NCBI RefSeq assembly: GCF_025215095.1
Contig: NZ_JALHAP010000077.1
Coordinates: 239,619 to 303,618, forward strand
From: Dryocola boscaweniae
GTDB taxonomy: Bacteria; Pseudomonadota; Gammaproteobacteria; Enterobacterales; Enterobacteriaceae
Direction of reading: 5' to 3'
Length of the DNA: 64,000 bases
Positions 9,968 to 17,422 of the stretch are shown here, piece by piece. The notes below the pieces were generated by a model. It made no database searches. It saw only the letters and a list, made by a program, of their open reading frames with translations, and had not been told where the DNA came from. Within the stretch, counting starts at the first letter, position 1. Every line of letters starts with the position of its first letter. The position numbers and the translations under genes are program-made.

Positions 9968-10131
9968 AATGACTCCAGATTGCCTTCGAACATGCTCAAA
10001 ACGTTAGCCTAAAGGAATGGCCATGCCATGCCAACCTTTCTTGCCTCGGGCTATGGCAGGCGAGCTTGAGCTTAGGGTTGCTAAACAAAAAACTAAGCGC
10101 CAACATTGCAGGGATGATAAAGAGAGTGGAA

Positions 10132-10362
10132 CTATTTCACTTTTGGCTCATAAGGCAGACGGGAAAGATTGACGGAGGCTAAACGGTGAGCGATTAATCT
10201 TTCCCGGAACCAGTTCCGCAGATTTTCTGGCTGCTCACGTTCGACGGCCTCGGCGATCACGGGCATATTGTAGCGTTCTTTAAAGGCCACGCCAGCAGCA
10301 GCGAGATCGACATTCACTTTGTCCATTTCATCCTGGGGTAAATCGGCGAGATTGTAGTTCAT
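10132..10362 (-). CDS. holE: DNA polymerase III theta subunit
   Basis: Theta binds the epsilon proofreading subunit in the polymerase III core and stabilises it. The product is 76 residues with the invariant stretch [20 protein letters not shown], and it ends [11 protein letters not shown] chose the ATG at 10362, preceded by AAGGAG, rather than the in-frame ATG at 10431, because it gives the exact family length. The first ten residues differ from E. coli. It lies divergent from yobA. Confidence 0.96.
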   Translation of the reverse strand: MNYNLADLPQDEMDKVNVDLAAAGVAFKERYNMPVIAEAVEREQPENLRNWFRERLIAHRLASVNLSRLPYEPKVK

Positions 10363-10512
10363 GGCATTCTCCTTCTTTGTCACGGCAGAAGGTACTGCGT
10401 GATGAATCCGATGACAAGTTTTTACATGCATTGATAGCTGTTCTCAATTCGACTTGGTTAACACTCGGCGTTATCCTTTCGCCGTCTCACATAATAAAAA
10501 GGAATAGTTGAT

Positions 10513-10887
10513 ATGGCTTTCACCCTCCCGCGTATCCTGACCGCAGCAGCATTTTTTACTGCGATCGCCGTTTCTCCTGCCGTGTTTGCACACGCACATC
10601 TCAAAACCCAGTACCCGGCTGCGGATGCTGCCGTAACGGCTGCGCCACAGGCCCTGACCCTTGATTTTTCCGAGGGAATTGAGCCAAATTTCAGCGGCGT
10701 GAAAATCACCGGCCCGCAGGAAGCCGCGGTGAAAACCGGTGCGGTTAAACGCAACGAGAAAGACAACAAACAGCTTATCGTGCCGATAGAAGAGTCCCTT
10801 AAGCCCGGTGAGTATTTAGTCGACTGGCATGTGGTGTCCGTTGACGGGCACAAAACTAAAGGAACCTATCACTTCGCCGTGAAATAA
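10513..10887 (+). CDS. yobA: CopC-family periplasmic copper-binding protein YobA
   Basis: This is a periplasmic CopC-domain protein of 124 residues. The signal peptide is cleaved after VFA near residue 26, exposing an N-terminal HAH: the first mature histidine is the conserved copper ligand. The C-terminal WHVVSVDGHKTKG carries the other ligands. The next gene, yebZ, starts six bases after the stop and encodes the CopD-like membrane partner, so the pair probably acts in copper binding or uptake. Confidence 0.94.
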   Translation: MAFTLPRILTAAAFFTAIAVSPAVFAHAHLKTQYPAADAAVTAAPQALTLDFSEGIEPNFSGVKITGPQEAAVKTGAVKRNEKDNKQLIVPIEESLKPGEYLVDWHVVSVDGHKTKGTYHFAVK

Positions 10888-10893
10888 AACGAG

Positions 10894-11769
10894 ATGCTAT
10901 CGGCGCTCTATATCACGCTGCGGTTTGTTCATTTCGCCGCTTTGATGGTGCTGCTTGGCAGCACCGTTTGCAGCGTGTTGCTTGCGCCGCAGCCGTTTAA
11001 ACCCGTGTTGAGTCTGCGGCTGGCAAAACAATGGCGTCCTGCCATCTGGCTGTCGTTGATTAGCGCAATACTATTGCTGGGCGCGCAGGCTGGGTTAATG
11101 GGCAGCGGCTGGGCCGATACCGTTAATCCGCAAGTCTGGTTTGCCGTGCTTGGGACTCGGTTTGGGTCGGTCTGGCTGTGGCAGATTTCTCTTGGCGTTA
11201 TAACGGTTGTGGTCTTTTTACTTAAGCCACGCGCGCTGCAAAGCGTATTGCTGATACTTGCAGCCGCACAGTTAATCTTACTGGCGGGCGTAGGACATGC
11301 CGCGATGCGCGAAGGCCTGCCGGGCGGTATTCAGCGCCTGAATCACGCCATTCACCTGCTTAGCGCTGCCTGGTGGGCTGGAGGGTTGTTGCCGTTGCTA
11401 ATGTGTATGCGGATGGCGCATAAGCCGCGCTGGCGGCACGCGGCTATTACAGCGATGATGCGTTTTTCACGCTATGGGCATCTTGCCGTCGCGGCTGTAA
11501 TAGTAACGGGCGTCGTTAATAGCCTGATGATCCTGGGCTGGTCTTTGCCGCTTGAGAGCCGCTATGTACAATTGTTGCTGCTAAAGGTTGCCCTTGTAGC
11601 GGTAATGGTGACAATAGCGCTGTTTAATCGCTATGTGCTGGTGCCACGTTTTACCGGTGCGGCGACCCCGGCGCAGCAACGTTTTATACAGCTAACCTGG
11701 CTGGAAGTGGTTTTGTCGGTAGCGGTACTTCTCGCGGTGAGCGCCTTTGCTACCTGGGAGCCGTTTTAG
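10894..11769 (+). CDS. yebZ: CopD-family inner membrane protein YebZ
   Basis: YebZ is a 291-residue integral membrane protein of the CopD family with about eight hydrophobic segments. Conserved histidines lie in RFVHFAA (helix 1), GVGHAAMREG and NHAIHLLSAAWWAGG, which are candidate metal ligands. The ATG follows the yobA stop by six bases, with the ribosome site (AACGAG) overlapping the gap, so expression is coupled. CopD proteins are thought to move copper to the cytoplasm. Confidence 0.92.
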   Translation: MLSALYITLRFVHFAALMVLLGSTVCSVLLAPQPFKPVLSLRLAKQWRPAIWLSLISAILLLGAQAGLMGSGWADTVNPQVWFAVLGTRFGSVWLWQISLGVITVVVFLLKPRALQSVLLILAAAQLILLAGVGHAAMREGLPGGIQRLNHAIHLLSAAWWAGGLLPLLMCMRMAHKPRWRHAAITAMMRFSRYGHLAVAAVIVTGVVNSLMILGWSLPLESRYVQLLLLKVALVAVMVTIALFNRYVLVPRFTGAATPAQQRFIQLTWLEVVLSVAVLLAVSAFATWEPF

Positions 11770-11793
11770 CGGCATTAAGACTGAGAGAGATTC

Positions 11794-12135
11794 ATGAAAA
11801 AAAGTATCCTGACGCTGTTACTCCTGGCTTGCAGCGGCGCTGCCCTTGCGGCACCACAAATTATTACGGTCAGCCGTTTTGAAGTAGGTAAAGACAAGTG
11901 GGCGTTTAATCGCGAAGAGGTGATGTTGAGCTGCCGGGCGAATCATGCTTTGTTCGCCATTAATCCAGCCACGCTGATGCAGTATCCGCTCAATGCCGAA
12001 GCGGAGCAGCAGGTTGCAAGTGGTAAAACAACCGGGCAGCCCATTTCCGTTATCCAGATTGACGATCCTAACGCCCCGGGCAAAAAAATGAGCCTGGCGC
12101 CGTTTATTGAACGAGCCGGGAAGTTGTGTAGCTAA
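11794..12135 (+). CDS. yebY: Conserved exported protein YebY (DUF2511)
   Basis: YebY is a 113-residue periplasmic protein with a clear signal peptide ([19 protein letters not shown]). Mature Cys residues in MLSCRAN and at the C-terminus (GKLCS) could form a disulfide. It is the last gene of yobA-yebZ-yebY, 24 bp after yebZ with GAGAGA before its ATG. In E. coli this operon responds to copper, so a role alongside CopC/CopD is likely, but the molecular function is unknown. Confidence 0.92.
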   Translation: MKKSILTLLLLACSGAALAAPQIITVSRFEVGKDKWAFNREEVMLSCRANHALFAINPATLMQYPLNAEAEQQVASGKTTGQPISVIQIDDPNAPGKKMSLAPFIERAGKLCS

Positions 12136-12158
12136 TTCCCCCTGCGCTTTGCCCCGCC

Positions 12159-12200
12159 AAAAAAAACAGCAATATCCGTAAACCGGTTATTGCTGTTTTC
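12159..12200. terminator. Terminator after yebY
   Basis: AAAACAGCAATA at 12163-12174 pairs perfectly with TATTGCTGTTTT at 12188-12199. A and T runs flank both sides, so it can work in both directions and could also end an antisense RNA from the sdsR locus. Confidence 0.8.
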
Positions 12201-12287
12201 ATTGTAATAATCGCCTGCTGCCTGGTTTTTTTCTGAACACTTTTGTGCCGGACTGGAAAACCTGCGCCGGTCATCTATTCTTAAGAG

Positions 12288-12390
12288 GCAAGGCGACTTA
12301 GCCTGCATTAATGCCAACTTTTAGCGCACGGCTCTCTCCCAAGAGCCATTTCCCTGGACCGAATATAGGAATCGTATTCGGTCTTTTTTT
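12288..12390 (+). ncRNA. sdsR: SdsR (RyeB) small RNA
   Basis: The 103-nt sequence from GCAAGGCGACTTAGCC through the internal CACGGCTCTCTCCC to the terminator is nearly identical to E. coli SdsR, a sigma-S-dependent, Hfq- and ProQ-binding RNA of stationary phase. The terminator stem ACCGAATA/TATTCGGT is followed by T7. A sigma-S-like -10 (CTATTCT) lies about ten bases upstream. It sits after yebY as in E. coli, where an antisense RNA, RyeA/SraC, is made from the other strand. I cannot confirm its promoter here. The downstream neighbour in E. coli is pphA; here pphA is 4 kb further. Confidence 0.95.
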
Positions 12391-12447
12391 GTCTGTAAGA
12401 AATATGACGGATTATTCTACCGGCAACAAGAGGGACGTGCCGGAAAA

Positions 12448-12665
12448 ATGAAACCTCACCGGAAAGAATTAGCAGTACTTTTATATGAGCGGTTTACGCT
12501 GCTGGTTTTTTTTCCTGCTTAAAATCTGTTTCCTTCGTAGACGTAATTGACGCGGTAAGGGTATTTCAGGCGGCAATACCTGCCCATAAGCTTGACCAGG
12601 CGTTATGCGGGCTTCATGAACGCTGCGAAACCGCAAATGACGATTATCGAAAACGGCAGGCATTA
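12448..12665 (+). pseudogene. Small unknown ORF broken or recoded at a T8 tract
   Basis: From the ATG at 12448 the frame reads MKPHRKELAVLLYERFTLL and ends at a TAA at 12520, just after T8 at 12506-12513. The -1 frame then stays open with protein-like composition (VIDAVRVFQAAIPAHKLDQA, then LCGLHERCETANDDYRKRQ) to a TGA at 12663-12665. A good terminator follows. Neither half is complete alone: the second has no start codon. Joined by a -1 shift on the T tract they give about 73 residues. It is either a gene inactivated by a one-base indel, a programmed frameshift, or a base-calling error in the homopolymer. I do not recognise the family. Confidence 0.45.
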
Positions 12666-12679
12666 TGAGATCAATACCA

Positions 12680-12703
12680 GACCGCCTTCGGGCGGTTTTT
12701 TAC
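12680..12703 (+). terminator. Terminator after the frameshifted small ORF
   Basis: ACCGCC and GGCGGT pair across a TTCG tetraloop, followed by T7. A strong terminator 15 bp after an ORF end supports a real transcript across 12.4-12.7 kb. Confidence 0.85.
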
Positions 12704-12755
12704 TGTCATCGCCAAAGGCGCTGCGCCGCCGATATGGACGATAATTTCTGAGTGG

Positions 12756-12785
12756 TTGTGATTAAGTTAGTCTATTATTTATAAT
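12756..12785 (+). promoter_or_regulatory. Putative sigma-70 promoter for the 57-residue ORF
   Basis: TTGTGA at 12756-12761 and a perfect TATAAT at 12780-12785 are separated by 18 bp. The next gene starts 82 bp downstream. Confidence 0.5.
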
Positions 12786-12866
12786 CAGTTATGCGTAAGT
12801 ACAGCAAACTATCTGCAGTCACCTTACTGGCGCATTGATGCGTTTAAGAAACCAGACGAGGTAAAG

Positions 12867-13040
12867 ATGAGTATTGAGGAACAGAAGCGAAAAGCCGAAG
12901 CGGAGATCTCCGCTCTGATCACAAAAAAGATCGCCGAGTTACGGAAAAAGTCGGGAATGGAAGTCTCTGAAATTGAGTTTACTCCCAGCGAGACCATGGC
13001 CGGCCTTGAAGGTTATAAAGTAAAAATTAAGCTCATATAA
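12867..13040 (+). CDS. Unknown small protein, 57 residues
   Basis: This single-gene unit has its own promoter candidate, a GAGG ribosome site five bases from the ATG, and its own terminator. The product starts MSIEEQKRKAEAEISALITK and is charged and probably helical over residues 1-30. It then has a short beta-like C-terminus (GLEGYKVKIKLI). There is no signal peptide, membrane segment or cysteine. I do not recognise a family. The codon use and the complete transcription unit make it a believable gene despite its size. Confidence 0.7.
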   Translation: MSIEEQKRKAEAEISALITKKIAELRKKSGMEVSEIEFTPSETMAGLEGYKVKIKLI

Positions 13041-13056
13041 ATTCGCTCTCTAAAAT

Positions 13057-13078
13057 GGTCGCGCAAGCGGCCTTTTTT
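13057..13078 (+). terminator. Terminator after the 57-residue ORF
   Basis: GGTCGC and GCGGCC pair (one G-T) across GCAA, followed by T6. Confidence 0.85.
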
Positions 13079-13265
13079 GTTGCGGTCGTTAACCGGGTTT
13101 CCCGGTTGCCAGTCGCTGCTTAAAACGCACCCCAGCTCATCATTCCTGGCTATTCTTTATTATTCCCAAACGGGCGCTGTTTGCTTGCTGAACGACATTT
13201 GATGCAACGATCCGGGCTGCACCTGCGGTAAGACCTGATGAACTGTTAGCAGAGGAAAAACATTC

Positions 13266-13463
13266 ATGGCGACTTATTTTGAAAATTATCATGGCTGGTT
13301 ACAGGATGCCCGCGCGGTGGAAAATCAGAAAGCAGCAGCGCCTGTGAACGGAGTCGATAGTCTGGAACCTTATCCCACATTTAAAGCGCATCTTAGGGGT
13401 GGCATTAATGCAGGGGCCTTTTCACCCCTCTGGACAGTTACAAAAGGGGAGATGCAGCCATGA
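13266..13463 (+). CDS. Unknown small protein coupled to a CinA-like protein
   Basis: The product is 65 residues, starting MATYFENYHGWLQDARAVEN and ending TVTKGEMQP. It has no signal peptide or membrane segment and is rich in aromatic residues near the N-terminus. AGAGGA lies nine bases before the ATG. Its stop codon overlaps the start of the CinA-C gene as ATGA at 13460-13463, so the two are translationally coupled and probably work together. I do not recognise a family. Confidence 0.65.
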   Translation: MATYFENYHGWLQDARAVENQKAAAPVNGVDSLEPYPTFKAHLRGGINAGAFSPLWTVTKGEMQP

Positions 13464-13960
13464 AAGAACCATCGCCATCAGTGGCCAATGAGCTGGGAAG
13501 ATTATTGATCGAAAGGAAATTATTTCTGACGACTGCGGAATCCTGCACCGGCGGGCACATGGCTTCGACTTTATGCGCAGTAGAAGATACGCCTTGTTTT
13601 TATGGTACAGGCTTTGTGACCTTCAACGACGATGCCAAAAAAAAGGTGCTGGGCGTCCGGTCTGAAACTCTTCATCAATACACCGCAGTTAGCGGTCAGA
13701 CAGTGGCGGAAATGGCCGCCGGCGCGTTACTTCTTTCAGGCGCGGATGCGAGTATTGCGGTCAGCGGCTACGCCGGGCCGGAAGGAGGAGAAGACGGAAC
13801 GCCGGCAGGCACCGTATGGTTTGCATGGCAGCTACCTGATGCAGAAACCTATATAAAATCAGCGCATTTCAAAGGGGACTGCCAGTCGGTAATCGTGCAG
13901 GCTACAGATTATGCCCTTGCCGGCATGCTGATGTTGCTTGGGCAAAGCAGCCCGGCTTAA
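13460..13960 (+). CDS. Stand-alone CinA C-terminal domain protein (PncC/YdeJ-like)
   Basis: This 166-residue protein is a single CinA-C domain. The signature TTAESCTGG lies at residues 28-36, followed by YGTGFVTFNDDAKKKVLGV, YTAVSGQTV and the glycine-rich SGYAGPEGGEDGTPAGTVWFAW. Family members deamidate nicotinamide mononucleotide to recycle the NAD by-product (PncC), but paralogues such as E. coli YdeJ lack proven activity. The divergence from PncC and the accessory location favour a YdeJ-type paralogue. It is coupled by ATGA to the 65-residue ORF. Confidence 0.85.
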   Translation: MKEPSPSVANELGRLLIERKLFLTTAESCTGGHMASTLCAVEDTPCFYGTGFVTFNDDAKKKVLGVRSETLHQYTAVSGQTVAEMAAGALLLSGADASIAVSGYAGPEGGEDGTPAGTVWFAWQLPDAETYIKSAHFKGDCQSVIVQATDYALAGMLMLLGQSSPA

Positions 13961-14252
13961 CGCTTGCGGACACAGGGAGGTGTATATTAGCTGCCGGTCT
14001 ATAGTTTTTTAATAATGCTTCTCACGCCAGTAATCTGGTCTTATTGACGGCGAATATTATCGCTTTCCCGGTAAGTTAAAATTAAAACAACTTTAATATG
14101 CTCCGCTATAAAACGATGTCCGTGAGAAATTTATGACATCGCTCGCCATTCATTAGCATCCTCACTAATGTGCCAGTACAATCACGCCCGGCTTGATTCT
14201 GCCGCGCTTGAAGGCGTGGCGATAAAAACGATAAACCTGCAAAGACCAAATT

Positions 14253-15743
14253 ATGACAACTACTCAAACTCAGATGCACGCGCGGGAAAACTCCCTTCGC
14301 TATGTTTTGCGCTCGCCGCGCCTGCTGGTAAGGGAATCGCTTGCTGGCGCGATCACCGCTCTTGCGCTTATCCCCGAAGTTATTTCGTTTTCCGTTATTG
14401 CGGGAGTCGATCCAAAAGTCAGCCTTGTGGCTTCCATCGTCCTTTGCTTAGCGATGTCCGTGCTGGGCGGGCGACCGGCGATGGTTACCGCGGCGGCGGG
14501 TTCGGTCGCGCTGGTTATCGGGCCGATGGTTCACCAATATGGCGTGGGCTATATCCTGCCTGCCGTGATGCTTGCAGGATTGATTCAAATTCTATTCGGG
14601 GTAACCGGACTTGCGCGCATGATGCGCTATATTCCTTTGTCTGTGATGACCGGGTTTGTGAATGCGCTAGGCATTCTGATTTTCTTCGCCCAGGTTCCGC
14701 ACATCTGGGGACACAGCCCGTTGGTTTGGGGATTATTCGCGCTGACGCTTGCCATCGTTCTGCTGCTGCCGCGCGTGGTGAAATCGGTTCCTTCTCCGCT
14801 GGTGGCTATCGTGGTGATTACTGCGGCCAGCATCTGGATGGGTTTTTCAGTTCCGACCGTAGGCGACACCGGGCCTATGCAGGCGGGGATGCCGGGGTTG
14901 ACCGAGCTGCTGGTGCCGTTGAATCTGGATACGCTACGCATCATCTGGCCATGCGCGCTGAGCATCGCTTTCGTGGGGCTGATGGAATCTTTGCTGACGG
15001 CGAAGCTCGTGGATGAACTGACGGATACGCCATCAAGTAAACGTCGCGAGTGCTGGGGGCTGGGTTTATCTAATATCTTCGCCGGGTTCTACGGCGGCAT
15101 TGCAGGATGCGCCATGATTGGGCAAACCATTGTGAACGTAGAGTTGGGCAAAGGTCGCACGAGAATTTCAACCGTAGCGGCGGGATTAGTGCTGTTGCTT
15201 CTGGTTACCGCCTTAAGCGATATGATGGCCAAAATTCCGATGGTGGTGCTGGCCGGGATCATGATGATTGTGGCGGTGAAAACCCTCAACTGGCATAGCC
15301 TGTCCCCTGCGACATTAAAGCGAATGCCGGTGCCGGAAACGCTGGTCATGGTCGTTACCGTTGCCGTAACGGTCTATACCGGAAACCTGGCGATAGGGGT
15401 TGTGGGAGGCGTGATTTTTGCGATGATGCTGTTTGCTCGCCGTATTGCTCATGTTGTCCGTGCCGAACGTCAGCTTTCGGAGGATGGTCAATCCGTGCGT
15501 TACACTGTAACGGGCCCGCTGTTTTTCGCCAGCAGCAACGATTTGTTTGAGCACTTCCGCTACGCTGACGATCCACAAAAGATAACTATCGATCTTTCTC
15601 AGGCGCAAATCTGGGATGCCTCGACGGTCGCCGTCCTGGACGCCATCGAAACTCGTTATCAACGTTATGATGGACAGGTGAACATCGTCGGACTTGATAT
15701 CCGCAGCGCCGGTTTTCATGAGCGCCTGAGCGGGAAGCTTTAA
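14253..15743 (+). CDS. SulP-family inorganic anion transporter with STAS domain
   Basis: This is a 496-residue inner-membrane transporter of the SLC26/SulP family. About ten to twelve hydrophobic segments span residues 25-390. The family signature region lies near the start (LAGAITALALIPEVISFSVI), and conserved GGRPAMVTAAAGS and GLMESLLTAKLVDELT follow. A cytoplasmic STAS domain occupies about 405-490 (ITIDLSQAQIWDASTVAVLD). It is short for the family and not an orthologue of DauA. Substrates of relatives include sulfate, bicarbonate and dicarboxylates; I cannot tell which. The ribosome site is weak (AAAGA); an ATG at 14274 is an alternative start. Confidence 0.88.
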   Translation: MTTTQTQMHARENSLRYVLRSPRLLVRESLAGAITALALIPEVISFSVIAGVDPKVSLVASIVLCLAMSVLGGRPAMVTAAAGSVALVIGPMVHQYGVGYILPAVMLAGLIQILFGVTGLARMMRYIPLSVMTGFVNALGILIFFAQVPHIWGHSPLVWGLFALTLAIVLLLPRVVKSVPSPLVAIVVITAASIWMGFSVPTVGDTGPMQAGMPGLTELLVPLNLDTLRIIWPCALSIAFVGLMESLLTAKLVDELTDTPSSKRRECWGLGLSNIFAGFYGGIAGCAMIGQTIVNVELGKGRTRISTVAAGLVLLLLVTALSDMMAKIPMVVLAGIMMIVAVKTLNWHSLSPATLKRMPVPETLVMVVTVAVTVYTGNLAIGVVGGVIFAMMLFARRIAHVVRAERQLSEDGQSVRYTVTGPLFFASSNDLFEHFRYADDPQKITIDLSQAQIWDASTVAVLDAIETRYQRYDGQVNIVGLDIRSAGFHERLSGKL

Positions 15744-15749
15744 AGCTAA

Positions 15750-15776
15750 GCCGGTAACCTGCAGGGGGTTACCGGC
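15750..15776. terminator. Hairpin after the SulP gene
   Basis: GCCGGTAACC and GGTTACCGGC form a perfect 10-bp stem seven bases after the stop codon. There is no U tract, so termination would be imperfect or the element may only protect the mRNA end. Confidence 0.5.
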
Positions 15777-15888
15777 ATCTCAGGATTAATCGCCGGCTTT
15801 TTCAAGCCGCATCGCATCTTTCCCCTATATTTATGTCTGCCGGGTAAGCATGCAGGCAAGACTGCAAAATCCATAACGATAAGAAAGG

Positions 15889-16425
15889 ATGAATAGAGTG
15901 ATGAAAGCGCCCGAGCTCGAAACCGAGCGGCTGGTATTACGCCAGTTTACGCTGGATGATTTTGATGATCTTGCGGCCTGTTGGGCCGATCCGGAAATGG
16001 TTAAATTTATCGGCGGCGGGGAGCCGCAGAGCGCCGAGATGAGCTGGGGACGCTTGCTAAGGTATATCGGCCACTGGCATGCGTTAGGCTACGGCTACTG
16101 GGCGATGTTTGAAAAAACCTCTGGCCGTTATGTCGGTTCGTTTGGCTTTCAGGACGCGCATCGCGACCTTACGCCCGCTCTGGAATACCCGGAAGCCGGT
16201 TGGTCGCTCGTTCCGGCGGTCCACGGTAAGGGATATGCAACAGAAGCGCTGGCGGCCATTTTAAAGTGGGCCGATAGTCACTTCACCGGCCCGGTATGCT
16301 GCATTATTGACGATGATAATCAGCGTTCCCTTAATCTTGCCAGACGCTTTGGTTTCGCTTTCCAGCACTATGTTACTTACCATGGCAAACAGGTGCAGAT
16401 GCTGATCCGCCAGCCTGCCGCATAG
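15889..16425 (+). CDS. GNAT-family N-acetyltransferase (RimJ/RimL-like)
   Basis: This 178-residue GNAT protein belongs to the RimJ/RimL-type group. It has the opening LETERLVLRQFTLDDFDD, the acetyl-CoA loop region HGKGYATEALAAILKWA near residues 116-132, and the C-terminal NQRSLNLARRFGF typical of these enzymes. The substrate (protein N-terminus, amine or drug) cannot be told from sequence. The start is uncertain: AAGAAAGG ends one base before the ATG at 15889. A GTG at 15898 or ATG at 15901 (MKAPELETERL) would be better spaced. Confidence 0.85.
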   Translation: MNRVMKAPELETERLVLRQFTLDDFDDLAACWADPEMVKFIGGGEPQSAEMSWGRLLRYIGHWHALGYGYWAMFEKTSGRYVGSFGFQDAHRDLTPALEYPEAGWSLVPAVHGKGYATEALAAILKWADSHFTGPVCCIIDDDNQRSLNLARRFGFAFQHYVTYHGKQVQMLIRQPAA

Positions 16426-16477
16426 CGTGCGTGCCTCTCCTATACTTATTAAATGGGTATGAGCCGGAGGAGGCGTT

Positions 16478-17122
16478 ATGTATCAGCGTATCGACGGTGA
16501 AAACTGGCGGCACATTTACATTGTGGGCGACCTGCACGGTTGCCTGTCGAAAATGGTCGCGCAGCTTAAGGCTCACCGCTTCGATCCGTGGCAGGATTTA
16601 GTCATTTCCGTCGGGGATGTAATCGATCGCGGCCCGGACAGCCCCGGCTGTCTGGCGCTGCTGGACAAGCGGTGGTTTAAGGCGGTGCGTGGCAACCATG
16701 AAGAAATGGCGGTAGATGCGCTTGAGTTGGGTGACAGAATGCTGTGGGTGATGAACGGCGGCGACTGGTTCCGTGGGCTGCCGCAAGAACGTCAGCAAAG
16801 CGTGCGCGAGGCGCTGCTACACTGCCGCGAGCTGCCGCTGGTTATCGAACTGCATACGCACGATCACACCTTTGTTATTGCCCATGCGGATTACCCTTCT
16901 TCTCATTACGCCTGGAACAAGCCGGTGGATGAACATCGGCTGGTCTGGAGCCGGGAGCGGCTCAATCAAAATATGCTGGGAAAAGGTGAGAACATTACCG
17001 GGGCCGATGAGTTTTATTTCGGTCATACGCCGCTAAAAGAAGCGGTTCACTACAACAATCAGCACTATATCGATACCGGCGCGGTGTTCGGCAACAAGCT
17101 CACCCTGGTTCAGGTTCAGTGA
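16478..17122 (+). CDS. pphA: Serine/threonine protein phosphatase 1
   Basis: PphA is a PPP-family metallophosphatase that in E. coli responds to misfolded proteins and acts on phosphoserine, phosphothreonine and phosphohistidine. The 214 residues carry GDLHGC (metal motif 1, near 17-22), GDVIDRGPDS (motif 2, near 46-55) and GNHEEM (motif 3, near 74-79). A C-terminal FGHTPL and YIDTGAVFG complete the set. GGAGG precedes the ATG. Compared with E. coli it lacks a few N-terminal residues. It converges with yebW, three bases between stops. Confidence 0.95.
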   Translation: MYQRIDGENWRHIYIVGDLHGCLSKMVAQLKAHRFDPWQDLVISVGDVIDRGPDSPGCLALLDKRWFKAVRGNHEEMAVDALELGDRMLWVMNGGDWFRGLPQERQQSVREALLHCRELPLVIELHTHDHTFVIAHADYPSSHYAWNKPVDEHRLVWSRERLNQNMLGKGENITGADEFYFGHTPLKEAVHYNNQHYIDTGAVFGNKLTLVQVQ

Positions 17123-17125
17123 TCG

Positions 17126-17317
17126 TTACAGGTCGCTGTACTCATGTGCGGGGCGCCAGAAGCCATCAATAAAATCTTCCACCGGATAACAACCACCGTA
17201 ACGCAGCCGCTGCTCATCCATGGCATACAGGCATTGCTGCTCGGTATTAAAAACGTCAACCACGATATCGTCGCACCCACCGTCCAGGTAACAAACAAAT
17301 AAAACCAACGCAAACAT
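17126..17317 (-). CDS. yebW: Conserved small protein YebW (DUF1482)
   Basis: YebW is a 63-residue protein of unknown function. The N-terminal hydrophobic stretch MFALVLFVCYLDGGC could anchor it in the membrane. The match to the E. coli protein runs its full length, including NTEQQCLYAM and EDFIDGFWRPAHEY. It follows yebV on the minus strand and ends against pphA. Confidence 0.93.
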   Translation of the reverse strand: MFALVLFVCYLDGGCDDIVVDVFNTEQQCLYAMDEQRLRYGGCYPVEDFIDGFWRPAHEYSDL

Positions 17318-17385
17318 TAGCGCCTCTGAATCGCTCCGTTTCGCTTAATTGTAGGGGATATGGCGGGAAGAGGGGAAATCCAGGG

Positions 17386-17413
17386 AATAAATAACCCGTC
17401 TGACGGACGGGTT
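17386..17413 (-). terminator. Terminator after yebV
   Basis: On the minus strand AACCCGTC pairs with GACGGGTT across CGTCA, followed by ATTTATT. Confidence 0.7.
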
Positions 17414-17422
17414 CATCTTGGG

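Noticed and set aside
10481..10510. Possible CueR or CusR site before yobA
   Set aside because: The interval is short and I could not find the dyad expected for a CueR or CusR site, so copper control is left as inference from the operon.
14168..15016. A 282-codon open frame overlapping the 5' half of the SulP gene in another frame
   Set aside because: It is rich in Arg, Gly, Cys and His with no domain pattern, and it overlaps a protein with clear SulP motifs. It is a shadow of the GC-rich coding sequence.
12391..16477. Defence island or prophage remnant in the accessory block
   Set aside because: There is no integrase, transposase, phage structural gene, nuclease or attachment repeat; the identifiable genes are metabolic or transport types.
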